64,000 nt of DNA from Pseudomonas citrullilanati (GCF_030580855.1 NZ_JAUQOP010000004.1:62001-126000); one strand, 5' to 3'. Shown: positions 25,735-35,118, counted from the first letter of the stretch. Numbers and translations: made by a program. The notes: a model not told the origin generated them from the letters alone.

Positions 25735-26922
25735 ATGAGTCTTTCTTCCCTACGCCCTCCCGTGTTGCAGTCGGTCGATCGCGCCGACTTCGACACCTTG
25801 CTCGAACACCTCGGCCAACAGTTGGCAGCCACCGCCCACCTCTACGACGAGAGCGGCGACTTCCCCCAGGACAACTTCAAGCGCTTGCACGAACACGGCC
25901 TGCTGGCCCTGACGGTGCCCAAGGCCCTCGGCGGTGGAGGCGCCAGCCTCGCGCAGGCCCGCAAGGTCATCGCGGCGGTCGCCAAGGGCGAGCCCTCCAC
26001 GGCGTTGATCCTGGTGATGCAATACCTGCAACACTCGCGCCTGCAAGACAGCCGGACCTGGCCCGAAGCATTGCGCTTGCGCGTGGCCCAGGATGCCGTG
26101 CGCCACGGCGCGCTGATCAATGCCCTGCGGGTCGAGCCCGACCTGGGCACCCCGGCCCGTGGCGGCCTGCCGGCGACCGTGGCCAGGCGCACCAGCGAAG
26201 GCTGGCGAATCAGCGGGCGCAAGATCTACTCCACCGGCAGCCACGGCCTGACCTGGTTCAGCGTCTGGGCCCGCAGCACCGACGAAGATCCGCTGGTGGG
26301 CGCCTGGCTGGTCCACAAGGACACGCCAGGGATCAGCATCATCGAGGACTGGGACCACCTGGGCATGCGCGCCACTTGCAGCCACGAAGTGCTGTTCGAC
26401 AACGTCCTGGTGCCGCTGGATCACGCGGTCAGTGTCAGTCGCTGGAGCGCGCCCCAAGCGGAACTCGACGGCGAGGGCTTGCTGTGGATGGCGGTGTTGC
26501 TGGCGGCGGTCTATGACGGCGTCGCCCAAGCCGCGCGGGATTGGTTCGTCAGTTGGCTGGAGCAACGCAAGCCGTCCAACCTCGGCGCCGCGCTGGCAAC
26601 CTTGCCGCGCTTGCAGGAAACCGTCGGGCACATCGACACCCTGCTGTTCGCCAACCGCAGCCTGCTGGATGCCGCCGTCGAAGGACTCACCCCCGCCCAT
26701 CACGCCGCACAGTTGAAGTACTTGGTGACCGACAACGCGATCCGCGCCGTCGAGCTGGCCATCGAGGCCTCCGGCAATCCCGGCCTGTCACGGCATAACC
26801 CGCTGCAACGGCATTACCGGGATGTGCTGTGCAGCCGCGTCCACACCCCGCAAAACGATGCCGTGCTGCAGGGCGTCGGCAAAGCGGTGTTCGCCCAACG
26901 CCAGAAAAAGGACCTTCCATGA
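25735..26922 (+). CDS. DszC/SfnB-like flavin monooxygenase (acyl-CoA dehydrogenase fold)
   Basis: A 395-residue protein with the acyl-CoA dehydrogenase fold, as in DszC and SfnB, which use reduced flavin to oxygenate sulfur compounds. The N-terminal helical domain (DFPQDNFKRLHEHGLLALTV), middle beta domain (ISGRKIYSTGSHGLTWFSVW, about residues 158-178) and a helical C-terminal domain with ASGNPGLSRHNPLQRHYRDV (about 345) are clear. ATG at 25735 is used; an in-frame TTG at 25720 is less likely. It overlaps the dehydrogenase gene by 4 bp. With the DszA-type enzyme it may form a two-step oxygenation path. Confidence 0.85.
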   Translation: MSLSSLRPPVLQSVDRADFDTLLEHLGQQLAATAHLYDESGDFPQDNFKRLHEHGLLALTVPKALGGGGASLAQARKVIAAVAKGEPSTALILVMQYLQHSRLQDSRTWPEALRLRVAQDAVRHGALINALRVEPDLGTPARGGLPATVARRTSEGWRISGRKIYSTGSHGLTWFSVWARSTDEDPLVGAWLVHKDTPGISIIEDWDHLGMRATCSHEVLFDNVLVPLDHAVSVSRWSAPQAELDGEGLLWMAVLLAAVYDGVAQAARDWFVSWLEQRKPSNLGAALATLPRLQETVGHIDTLLFANRSLLDAAVEGLTPAHHAAQLKYLVTDNAIRAVELAIEASGNPGLSRHNPLQRHYRDVLCSRVHTPQNDAVLQGVGKAVFAQRQKKDLP

Positions 26923-27878
26923 GCGCCCTCGTGATCGCCAGCCAACTGGATGAAGACTTCAATGATGTGATTCGCCAGCGCCTCGCGCTGACGCACCCTG
27001 GCGCCGAGGTCCTCGCCGTACCGGCCGGCGTGCCCAGTGATCTGCCGAACGCCGCCCGCGTGTTGCTGGCGCGACCGATCAATGTGCGCGGCTACCTGGC
27101 ACCGGATACGCCGCCTCCGGGTTGGCCGTACGGCCTGGAATGGGTCCAGGTGGTCTCTTCGGGAATCGACTTCTACCCCGGGTGGTTTTTCGACGGTCCG
27201 CCGGTGAGCACCTCCCGGGGCAGCGCCGCCGACAATATCGCCGAATTCGCCCTGGCCGCGATCTTCGCCGCCGCCAAGCGATTGCCGGACATCTGGGTGC
27301 ACGACGCGCAATGGAATTTCACCGCCCTGACGCCCCTCAAGGGCAGCACATTGGGCATCCTGGGTTTCGGCGCGATAGGCCGCAGCCTCGCGACCAAGGC
27401 CCGTGCGCTGGGCATCGAGGTGCTGGCGCTGCGTCAGAGCCAGGCCCCGTTCGACGTCGAGGGCGTCGAGGCCGCGCGGGATATCCATGAGCTGTTTTCC
27501 CGGTCCGATCACTTGGTGCTGGCCGCGCCACTGACCGAGGCGACACGGCATGTCGTCAACCGCAGCGTACTCGCCAGCGCCAAGCCGGGCCTGCACCTGA
27601 TCAACATCGCCCGTGGCGGCTTGCTGGACCAGGACGCGTTGCTCGAAGCCCTGGACCGCGGCCCCATCGGCCTGGCGTCCCTGGACGTCACCGAACCCGA
27701 ACCCCTGCCCGACGGCCACCCGCTCTACACCCATCCCGGGGTGCGCCTGTCACCCCACACCTCGGCGATCTCCAGCAACAGCCGCCATGAGATTGCCGAC
27801 AGCTTCCTCGCCAACCTGGAGCGTTTCCTCTGCGGATCGGCACTGGAGAACCTGGCGAACGTACAGCGCGGGTACTGA
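26919..27878 (+). CDS. D-2-hydroxyacid dehydrogenase (NAD(P)-dependent)
   Basis: A 319-residue enzyme. The NAD-binding GFGAIGRSLATKARALGIEV (about residues 148-167), the catalytic Arg in INIARGGLLDQDALLEAL and the late catalytic His in RLSPHTSAISSN are in place; the Glu is in LDVTEPEPLPDGHPLY. By family it reduces a 2-oxo acid to a D-2-hydroxy acid. It ends the five-gene run and overlaps the monooxygenase by 4 bp, so it may act on the carbon skeleton left after sulfur removal. The start is fixed by the ATGA overlap. A REPIN follows its stop by 30 bp. Confidence 0.88.
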   Translation: MSALVIASQLDEDFNDVIRQRLALTHPGAEVLAVPAGVPSDLPNAARVLLARPINVRGYLAPDTPPPGWPYGLEWVQVVSSGIDFYPGWFFDGPPVSTSRGSAADNIAEFALAAIFAAAKRLPDIWVHDAQWNFTALTPLKGSTLGILGFGAIGRSLATKARALGIEVLALRQSQAPFDVEGVEAARDIHELFSRSDHLVLAAPLTEATRHVVNRSVLASAKPGLHLINIARGGLLDQDALLEALDRGPIGLASLDVTEPEPLPDGHPLYTHPGVRLSPHTSAISSNSRHEIADSFLANLERFLCGSALENLANVQRGY

Positions 27879-27907
27879 CCCGGCGCGGTGTCGCACAAAG
27901 TAATCCT

Positions 27908-27997
27908 TGTGGGAGCGAGCTTGCTCGCGATAGCGCTGTGTCCGTCAACATCATTATTGACTGACACGCCGCCATCGCGAGCAAGCTCGCTCCCACA
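27908..27997. repeat. Single REPIN (REP doublet) after the dehydrogenase gene
   Basis: TGTGGGAGCGAGCTTGCTCG at the left and CGAGCAAGCTCGCTCCCACA at the right form a 90-bp inverted pair. The same family builds the nine-unit array at 16524, but with a different spacer and only one copy. It may also cap the upstream transcript. Confidence 0.9.
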
Positions 27998-28138
27998 GGA
28001 TTCGTGTCGACTTCAAGTCACGGAAAAAATCAATATCTCGCATTTTATGAGTGATTTTAATGTCTATTTTTTATAATTAACTTATAACAAATCGGACTTT
28101 TACAGCACCCTTTTATACAAATACTGTTACAACCATCA

Positions 28139-28160
28139 CCGACCCCTGACCAGGTGGAGG
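28139..28160 (+). promoter_or_regulatory. Shared leader motif, copy 3
   Basis: The motif runs from CCGACCCCT to GGTGGAGG, 170 bp before the TonB-receptor start and downstream of an AT-rich segment (28030-28130) that probably holds the promoter. The long leader between motif and start has no other recognisable feature. Confidence 0.45.
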
Positions 28161-28330
28161 CCCTCGGAACTGTACGTTTTTCCGGCCGACACCACCCCAC
28201 GGTCACTGCCTCACCCAAACCTGAAACCGGCCCGAGCCAACGCTGCCATGACTGCCAAGCCATGACCGTGGCAGCGCTTTGCCCGGAAAAAATCAACGCC
28301 AACGCAGCCTCTGCACACCTGGGGTCCACC

Positions 28331-30463
28331 ATGCACGACACCTTCACTTCCAACCGCCTGACGCTGGCCGTTTCGCTGGCCCTGTTCGGCTTGACGGCCC
28401 ACGCCGAAGAAGATGCCCGGGAGGGTGCGCTTCCCGTTGTCACCGTCACCGCTGAACACCGCAGCGAGGACTTGCAGAAAGCCCCCCTGGCGATCTCCGC
28501 GTTCGACGAAGCCGCCCTGGAAGAAAAGCAGATCAAGAGCATTCGCGATCTCTCCGGACAAGTGCCGAACCTGACGCTCAGCCGCCAATCGATTTCCTAC
28601 AGCGCCCAGACCTACGGGATTCGCGGCATCGGCGAAACCGATCCGATCCAGGAAGCGGCCGTGGCGGTCTACGCCGACGACCTGTACATCCCCCGGGCGA
28701 TTTCCTCGATGCTCGACTTCAACGATGTCGAGCGCGTCGAAGTCCTGCGCGGCCCGCAAGGCACGCTGTACGGGCGCAACAGCAGCGCCGGCGCGATCCG
28801 CGTGATCACGCGCGACCCCACCCAGGAAACCCGTGGTTTCTTCGAACTCGGCGCCGGCAACTACAACGCCCAGAACGGGCGCCTGCTGATCAGCGGTCCA
28901 CTGGTGGACAACACCTTGTTCGGTAGTTTCTCGGCGATTCGCCTGACCCGCGACGGCACCGTCTCCAACCCCACCCGTGGCGAGCATGTGAACAACGTCG
29001 ACCTGCAGTCCTACCGTGGCAAGCTGCGCTTCAATCCCATCGATTCGCCCTGGGATGTACAGCTGACCCTCGCCGGTACTTTCGACCGCGGCGACACCAC
29101 CAGCTATACCCCCTTCGACGCTGACGGCCACTTCGACAAATTCAAGACCTACAGCAGCCTCAATCCGAAAAATCGTCTCGACCAAGGCAGCTCCGTGTTG
29201 CGGGCGATCTACACCATCGATGACCACCTTAGGTTCAAGTCGGTCACCGCCTACTCCGCGTTCGACCAGCCGGTGGACTATGACAACTCCGGCCAGGCAG
29301 CGCTGATCCAGAACAACCTGATCACCTACAAGCAGGACTACGCCACCCAGGAATTCCAGCTCAACGGCGACTACGACAGGTTCAGCTTCAGCACCGGCCT
29401 GTACGCGTACCGCGAGCAATTCGACGCCGATCGGGACAACCTCACCTATTCCATCGCCCGGAACCGGGTCATCGGCCAAGGCCAGTACAGCACCACCAGG
29501 ACCGAGAGTTACGCCCTGTATGGCCAAGGCAGCTACAAGCTGACCTCGCAACTGTCGCTGATCGCCGGACTGCGCTTTACCCGCGAACACAAGAACTTCG
29601 ACTACACCAATTACGGCCTCACCCCTGATCGACAGATCACCGGCACCAACTTCAGCGCCGACTCGAGCAAGTCCTGGCAATCCACCAGCCCGAAACTGGG
29701 TTTCGAATACGCCTGGACGCCGCACTTGAACCAATACGCCTACGTCGCCAAGGGCTTCAAGGCCGGCGGCTACGACAACCGCGCGCCCACCCGGGCCGCT
29801 GCCGAGCAGGCGTTCTCTCCGGAAGACGTGACCACCTGGGAGACCGGCTTCAAGGGCGACTTCTTCGACCGTCGCCTGCGCGCCAACCTTGCGCTGTTCT
29901 ACAACGACTACAAGGACCTGCAAACCAACGCCTACGACCCGGCGCTGGGCGTCAGCCTGCGTACCAACGTCGGCCAGGCCCACACCTACGGCGTCGAGCT
30001 GGAAACCCTCAGCGCACTGACGCCCGACCTGCAACTGACGCTCAACCTGGGCTATCTGCAAAGCCAATACGACGACTTCGAGAACGCCAGTGGCGCCGGG
30101 GTCGATGCCAACGGCAAGCAACTGGTGTATTCGCCGCGCTGGAACACCAGCGTCGGCCTCAACTACACCGTCCCGGCCGGCTTGCCCGGCACCTGGCTGG
30201 CCGGCACCGACGCTCAGTTCCAGACCAAGTCCTATGCCAACGCGTTGAACGACGACGTCCAGGAAATCCCCCGGCAGACCTTCTGGAACGCCAACACCCG
30301 CTACATCTCCGGCGACGGCCACTGGACCACCACGCTGTCGGTGAAAAACCTGCTCGACCGCGCCTACCCGCAAGCCGTCGGCTACGTGCCCTCCAGCGGC
30401 GCCCGCTACTACGCCGTCAACGACCCGCGAACCCTCTTGCTGTCCGTGCGCTACGACCTCTGA
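28331..30463 (+). CDS. TonB-dependent outer-membrane receptor (cluster receptor 1)
   Basis: A 710-residue receptor. A signal peptide (LTLAVSLALFGLTAHA, cleavage near residue 24) is followed by a TonB-box-like LPVVTVTAEH, a plug domain (SIRDLSGQVPNLTLSRQ ... VERVEVLRGPQGTLYGRNS, about residues 70-155) and a beta-barrel ending in a family-typical aromatic strand (TLLLSVRYDL). Earlier in-frame ATGs (from 28154) lie in the leader and lack a signal peptide. In the sulfur cluster it probably imports a sulfate ester, sulfonate or conjugate too big for porins (inferred). The amino-acid oxidase gene follows 34 bp later. Confidence 0.9.
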   Translation: MHDTFTSNRLTLAVSLALFGLTAHAEEDAREGALPVVTVTAEHRSEDLQKAPLAISAFDEAALEEKQIKSIRDLSGQVPNLTLSRQSISYSAQTYGIRGIGETDPIQEAAVAVYADDLYIPRAISSMLDFNDVERVEVLRGPQGTLYGRNSSAGAIRVITRDPTQETRGFFELGAGNYNAQNGRLLISGPLVDNTLFGSFSAIRLTRDGTVSNPTRGEHVNNVDLQSYRGKLRFNPIDSPWDVQLTLAGTFDRGDTTSYTPFDADGHFDKFKTYSSLNPKNRLDQGSSVLRAIYTIDDHLRFKSVTAYSAFDQPVDYDNSGQAALIQNNLITYKQDYATQEFQLNGDYDRFSFSTGLYAYREQFDADRDNLTYSIARNRVIGQGQYSTTRTESYALYGQGSYKLTSQLSLIAGLRFTREHKNFDYTNYGLTPDRQITGTNFSADSSKSWQSTSPKLGFEYAWTPHLNQYAYVAKGFKAGGYDNRAPTRAAAEQAFSPEDVTTWETGFKGDFFDRRLRANLALFYNDYKDLQTNAYDPALGVSLRTNVGQAHTYGVELETLSALTPDLQLTLNLGYLQSQYDDFENASGAGVDANGKQLVYSPRWNTSVGLNYTVPAGLPGTWLAGTDAQFQTKSYANALNDDVQEIPRQTFWNANTRYISGDGHWTTTLSVKNLLDRAYPQAVGYVPSSGARYYAVNDPRTLLLSVRYDL

Positions 30464-30497
30464 CCCCTTGATCGGCAAACATGCCAAGGAGCACTTC

Positions 30498-32072
30498 ATG
30501 GCTTTCACCCGCAGGCAAATGATTTCTCGTATCGCCGCCGTCGGAGGTTATTCCGCCGCCGTCGGCGCCCTCGGTGCGCTAGGCCTGACGCCCCAGGCCG
30601 TGGCGGCGGGCTTCACCCCGTTGCAACTGGGCAGCAGTGGCCAGGGCAAGCAGGTGGTGGTGGTTGGCGCCGGCATTTCCGGACTGGTCAGCGCCTATGA
30701 GCTGCGCAAGGCCGGCTTCACCGTGACGATCCTCGAAGCCCGCGAGCGGGTGGGTGGTCGCAACTGGACCTTGCGGCGCGGCACCCGCGTCGAGTTCGAC
30801 GACGGCATCAGCCAGACCGTGGATTTCGACGAGGGGCAGTTTTTCAATGCCGGCCCGGCGCGCATTCCCAGCCATCACCAGACGATCCTCGGCTACTGCC
30901 GCGAACTGGGCGTGGAGCTGCAAGTGCTGGTCAACAGCAGCCGCAACGCACTGGCCTTGCCGGATTCCCGCCAGCCGGCTTTCCAACTGCGCCAGGCGGT
31001 CAACGACACCCGCGGACAATTGTCCGAATTGCTGGCGCGCACCGTCAGTCGCAAGGCCCTGGACCAGGACCTGAGCGCCGACGACCGCCAGGCGCTGCTG
31101 AATTTCCTCAAGGTCTATGGCGACCTCAACGCCGACCTCAAGTACCAGGGTTCGGTGCGCTCGGGCTACACCCGGATCCCCGGCGCCGGCGACCAGACCG
31201 GGATCACCCGGGCACCGCTGGCGTTGCAGACACTGCTCAACCCCAAACTCTGGGGCGCGCTGGTGTTCGATGAAATCCCCGAGTTCTCCTCGACCATGTT
31301 CCAACCGGTCGGCGGCATGGATCGGATTCCACTGGCGTTCTATGAACGACTCAAGGATTCGGTGCGGTTGCACGCCGAGGTCAGCGACATCCAGACGTCC
31401 GAGCAAGGCAGCCGCGTGACCTATCGCGACCGGCAGACCGGCAAGACCCAGACCCTGAGCGCCGACTACGCCATCCTCACCGTGCCCCTGCCACTGCTGG
31501 CCAGGCTGCCAAGCAACTTCAGCACGCCATTCAAGCAAGCGATCCTCAGCGCGCAGAGCGACCAGGCGAACAAAGTGGCCTGGCAGTCACCACGCTTCTG
31601 GGAAACCGATTTCAACATCTTCGGCGGGCTGTCTTACCTGGACCATGAGGTCAAAGGCCTGTGGTACCCCAGCGATCGGTTCAACAGTGCCCAGGGCATC
31701 CTGGTGGCTGCCTACAACACCAGCGAAGCCGCCCAGTCCTTCAGCAGCAAATCCCTCGCCGAGCAGTTCGCCTCTTCGAGGCAGGCCGTCGAATTGCTGC
31801 ACCCCGGCCATGGCGCCAAGTTGCAAAGACCGGTAGCGATCAACTGGTCCAAGGTGCCTTTCAGCAAAGGCCCGTGGATCGTCAATGACGAGGTTGGCGA
31901 ACAGGCCTACCAGATCCTCAACCAACCCCAAGGCCGCACCTACCTGGCCAGCGACGCCCTCGCCCATGGCGGCGTCGGCATCTGGCAGAACACCGCCGCC
32001 GATTCGGCGCGACGCATCGTTTCCCTGATCGGCCGCCATGCCGAGCGCCAGCAGGCGGGCGTTGCCGCCTGA
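30498..32072 (+). CDS. Tat-exported flavin amine oxidase, probably L-amino-acid oxidase
   Basis: A 524-residue FAD enzyme. A twin-arginine-type signal (FTRRQMISRIAAVGGYSAAV, residues 3-22, cleavage after AVAA near 39) points to the periplasm. The FAD motif VVVVGAGISGLVSAYELRKA lies near residue 54 with ERVGGRNW downstream. AGPARIPSHH (about 120) matches the GPMRxP segment of L-amino-acid oxidases, whose Arg holds the substrate carboxylate. Such enzymes give a 2-imino acid, then H2O2. The next gene, 25 bp on, is an exported RidA that should hydrolyse the imine. The substrate may be a sulfur-containing amino acid, but that is inference. Confidence 0.82.
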   Translation: MAFTRRQMISRIAAVGGYSAAVGALGALGLTPQAVAAGFTPLQLGSSGQGKQVVVVGAGISGLVSAYELRKAGFTVTILEARERVGGRNWTLRRGTRVEFDDGISQTVDFDEGQFFNAGPARIPSHHQTILGYCRELGVELQVLVNSSRNALALPDSRQPAFQLRQAVNDTRGQLSELLARTVSRKALDQDLSADDRQALLNFLKVYGDLNADLKYQGSVRSGYTRIPGAGDQTGITRAPLALQTLLNPKLWGALVFDEIPEFSSTMFQPVGGMDRIPLAFYERLKDSVRLHAEVSDIQTSEQGSRVTYRDRQTGKTQTLSADYAILTVPLPLLARLPSNFSTPFKQAILSAQSDQANKVAWQSPRFWETDFNIFGGLSYLDHEVKGLWYPSDRFNSAQGILVAAYNTSEAAQSFSSKSLAEQFASSRQAVELLHPGHGAKLQRPVAINWSKVPFSKGPWIVNDEVGEQAYQILNQPQGRTYLASDALAHGGVGIWQNTAADSARRIVSLIGRHAERQQAGVAA

Positions 32073-32097
32073 TTGTCTTCGCCAAAGGACCTCCCCC

Positions 32098-32595
32098 ATG
32101 AAAACCACGACGTTACTCACAGGACTTCTCATGAGCGCCACTGCCCTCGCCAGCCAGGCCGACGAAATCAAGCGCATCGGCCTGCCCAATTCCAATTTCC
32201 CGATTTCCCTGGCGGTGTCGGTGCCGGCGCAAACCGACCTGCTGTTTGTCAGTGGCTTGCTCGCCGACCCGCACGACCCGAGCGCGCCGAAGGGTTCCTT
32301 TGCCGCCTACGGCAACACCGCCACCCAGACCACCTCGATCCTGAACAAACTCAAGGGCGTGCTCCAGGACCAAGGCCTGGATCTGGCTGACGTGGTGCAA
32401 CTGCGGGTGTTCCTGGTGGGCGATCCGGCCAAGGGCGGCCAGCTGGATTTCGCTGGGTTGCAGGAAGGCTATACGCCGTTCTTCGGCAGTGCCGAACAAC
32501 CGAACAAGCCGGCACGTACCGCTGTGCAAGTCGTCGCGCTGCCATTGCCCGGCGGCCTGGTGGAAATCGAAGCCGTCGCTGCGCGCAAGAAGTGA
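32098..32595 (+). CDS. Periplasmic RidA-family imine/enamine deaminase
   Basis: A 165-residue protein: signal peptide (MKTTTLLTGLLMSATALASQA, cleavage near residue 21) plus a RidA domain. The catalytic Arg in KPARTAVQVVALPLPGGLVEIE (about residue 141) is kept, as in active RidA proteins, which hydrolyse reactive imines to ketones and ammonia. ATG at 32098 begins the signal peptide; 32038 lies inside the previous gene. Export of RidA is less common than cytoplasmic RidA and fits the exported oxidase just upstream. A TonB receptor follows 36 bp later. Confidence 0.85.
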   Translation: MKTTTLLTGLLMSATALASQADEIKRIGLPNSNFPISLAVSVPAQTDLLFVSGLLADPHDPSAPKGSFAAYGNTATQTTSILNKLKGVLQDQGLDLADVVQLRVFLVGDPAKGGQLDFAGLQEGYTPFFGSAEQPNKPARTAVQVVALPLPGGLVEIEAVAARKK

Positions 32596-32631
32596 CGCGG
32601 ACCCCAGCCGACAATCAGGAGCTTCACGCTT

Positions 32632-35118
32632 ATGCCGAACTGCCAAAGACACCTCACCGCGCCCGCTTATCGCCCACTGTTGCTGCCGCTGTCATTCGCC
32701 TGTGGCCTGGCCTCTTTCAACCTAGAGGCCGCCGAGAACGGCTCGCCCACCCTCGACACGGTGGTGGTCACCGGCAACAGGGGCACCGTCGAACGCACCG
32801 TGACCAGCAGCCCGACCCCCATCGACGTGGTGACTGGCGAGCAATTGCGTGCAGTGGGCAAACCCAGCCTGCTGGAGGCACTGAGCAAGTTCATCCCATC
32901 CTTCAACCTGCCCGACCGCGCCGGCTGGGATGCCAGCGGCGTGGTCCGCTCGGCCACCCTGCGCGGCCTGACGGCTTCCCACGTGCTGGTGCTGGTCAAC
33001 GGCAAGCGCCGACACACCAGCGCCACGCTGAACATCAATGGCATCAACAGCGGCGCGGCGCCCAGCGACCTCGACCTGATCCCGGTGGCCTCCATCGATC
33101 ATATCGAGGTCCTGCGTGACGGCGCCGCGGCGCAATACGGCTCGGACGCCATCTCCGGGGTGATCAATATCATCCTCAAGCAGACCACCGGCGGCAGTTC
33201 CGATACCACCCTGGGCCAGGGCTACGATGGCAAGCGCGGGACCGCCCAGCAAGCGCTTGACTATGGTTTCCAGCTAGGTGAAGCCGGCGTGCTCAACGTC
33301 TCGTTCGACACACGCTATCAGGAGCGCGACAACAAGGCCGGCAGCAACGGCTACAGCGCCCATTACTATCCGCAGGCCGACGGCTCGCCCGACCCGCGCG
33401 AGGCCGGTGCCAGCCACCACACCTACAAAGGCTACGGGTTGCCCCGCAGCCAGTTGGCGGATGTCGGCTACAACCTCGACCTGCCGTTGAACGACGACGT
33501 GACGCTCTATTCGTTTTCCACCCTGGCCACCCGGGAAAACAACGACGGGCAGAACTTTCGCCTGCCCAGTGGCCGCAACACCATTACCACCGGCCCCAAT
33601 GGCTACCCCGATGGCTACAGCCCCTATTGGCTGGTGAACGAGACCGACTTCCAGTCCGCGTTCGGCGCCAAGGGTGAAAGGCTTGGCGGCTGGGCCTGGG
33701 ACCTGAGCAGCACCTACGGGCGCAACTACGCCAAGCAACGCACCTACGACAACCAGAACCCGTCGCTGGGGGAAAACACGCCGAACAAGTTCACCTCCGG
33801 CATCTACATCGCCGATCAATTGACCAGCAACCTGGACCTGAAGAACAGCTACGAAATCGGTCTGGCAAAGCCGTTGGATGTCGCCTTCGGCTTCGAGCAC
33901 CGGCGCGAAAGCTATGAGACCCGCGCCGGCTCCGAAGCTTCGTACATCGACGGTGGCTACGTGTTTCCCGTCGGCCATCCACGTGCCGGGGAGCGCCCCG
34001 ACCCAGGGGCGCAGGTCACCAATGGCATCACCCCCGAAGACGCGCAGAAAGTCAGCCGCAACAGCGTCGCCAGTTACATCGACCTGGGCTTCTACCCGGT
34101 CGAACAGTGGTACCTGGGCGTGGCGGCACGCTATGAACACTACAACGAAGGAATCGGCGCGACCCGCAGCGGCAAGCTGAGCACCCGCTATGAATTCAAC
34201 CCGGTGTTCGCGGTTCGCGGCACCCTCAGCAACGGCTTTCGCGCACCTTCGCTGGCCAACCAGATCTTCACCGCCCGCTCCACCGGTTTCGACACCATCA
34301 ATGGCGTCTACCAACCCTACAACTACGTGATCCTGCCCGTGGATTCGGCGGGCGCACAGGCGCTGGGTGCCGAAGCGTTGAAACCCGAGCGCTCGACCAA
34401 CTTCAGCCTCGGCTTCGCCCTGACACCCAGCGAGGACCTGAGCCTGACGGTGGACGGCTACGTGATCAACCTGCGCGATCGCCTGGTGCTGAGCGAACGC
34501 TTCCAGGGCCCGGGAATCGCCGCCCTGCTCGATGGCATTGGCGTGCCGGCGACCGCTGGCGCGCAATACTTCACCAACGGCGCCAATACCCGGACGTCGG
34601 GCGTCGATGTGGTCGGCAATTACCGACAGGACCTGGAGCGCTACGGTTCGGTGCGCTGGACCGCGGCGCTGAACTACAACCACACGAAGATCCTCAGCGT
34701 AGCCGACACACCGTCGCAACTGGGCGCCCTGGGTGACTACGAATTAATGGGCCGCCAGTCGCGGGCGCTGATCACCAAGACCTCCCCCAGCAGCAAGATG
34801 ATCTTCTCCGCCGATTGGGCGATCAACGACTTCGATGTCAATCTGCGGCTGACCCGCTATGGCACCTACACCGAGGTCAATAGCTCAAGCGACCCCAGCC
34901 TGGATCGCCGGTACTCGGCCAAATGGATCACCGACCTCGATGTGGCCTATGCGATCGACAAGCAACTGACCGTCGCCCTCGGCGCACAGAACCTGTTCGA
35001 TAAATACCCCGATCACATCGGCGTCAGCAACGCCTCGTTCGGCGACAACTGGGGCAGCTATTCGCCGTTTGGTTTCACCGGCGGCTACTACTACACCCGT
35101 CTGCAATACACGTTCTGA
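32632..35118 (+). CDS. TonB-dependent outer-membrane receptor (cluster receptor 2)
   Basis: An 828-residue receptor. A signal peptide (about residues 1-33, ending LEAA) precedes a TonB box DTVVVTGN, a plug (PTPIDVVTGEQL ... IDHIEVLRDGAAAQYGSDAI, about residues 60-180) and a large barrel ending YYYTRLQYTF. The plug motif VLRDGAAAQYGSDA is typical of receptors for carbohydrate-like or plant-derived ligands, larger than siderophores. It is the last gene of the receptor-oxidase-RidA-receptor run. Two receptors around an oxidase/RidA pair suggest uptake and periplasmic processing of related ligands. The dedicated TonB at 11.4 kb is a likely energiser. Confidence 0.9.
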   Translation: MPNCQRHLTAPAYRPLLLPLSFACGLASFNLEAAENGSPTLDTVVVTGNRGTVERTVTSSPTPIDVVTGEQLRAVGKPSLLEALSKFIPSFNLPDRAGWDASGVVRSATLRGLTASHVLVLVNGKRRHTSATLNINGINSGAAPSDLDLIPVASIDHIEVLRDGAAAQYGSDAISGVINIILKQTTGGSSDTTLGQGYDGKRGTAQQALDYGFQLGEAGVLNVSFDTRYQERDNKAGSNGYSAHYYPQADGSPDPREAGASHHTYKGYGLPRSQLADVGYNLDLPLNDDVTLYSFSTLATRENNDGQNFRLPSGRNTITTGPNGYPDGYSPYWLVNETDFQSAFGAKGERLGGWAWDLSSTYGRNYAKQRTYDNQNPSLGENTPNKFTSGIYIADQLTSNLDLKNSYEIGLAKPLDVAFGFEHRRESYETRAGSEASYIDGGYVFPVGHPRAGERPDPGAQVTNGITPEDAQKVSRNSVASYIDLGFYPVEQWYLGVAARYEHYNEGIGATRSGKLSTRYEFNPVFAVRGTLSNGFRAPSLANQIFTARSTGFDTINGVYQPYNYVILPVDSAGAQALGAEALKPERSTNFSLGFALTPSEDLSLTVDGYVINLRDRLVLSERFQGPGIAALLDGIGVPATAGAQYFTNGANTRTSGVDVVGNYRQDLERYGSVRWTAALNYNHTKILSVADTPSQLGALGDYELMGRQSRALITKTSPSSKMIFSADWAINDFDVNLRLTRYGTYTEVNSSSDPSLDRRYSAKWITDLDVAYAIDKQLTVALGAQNLFDKYPDHIGVSNASFGDNWGSYSPFGFTGGYYYTRLQYTF

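Noticed and set aside
28211-30508. A 765-codon open frame on the minus strand opposite the first TonB receptor
   Set aside because: It mirrors the receptor codons in a high-GC gene; composition is Val/Gly/Ala-rich and no domain is visible.
33274-34719. A 481-codon minus-strand frame opposite the second TonB receptor
   Set aside because: Same reason: antisense frame of a GC-rich receptor gene with no motif.
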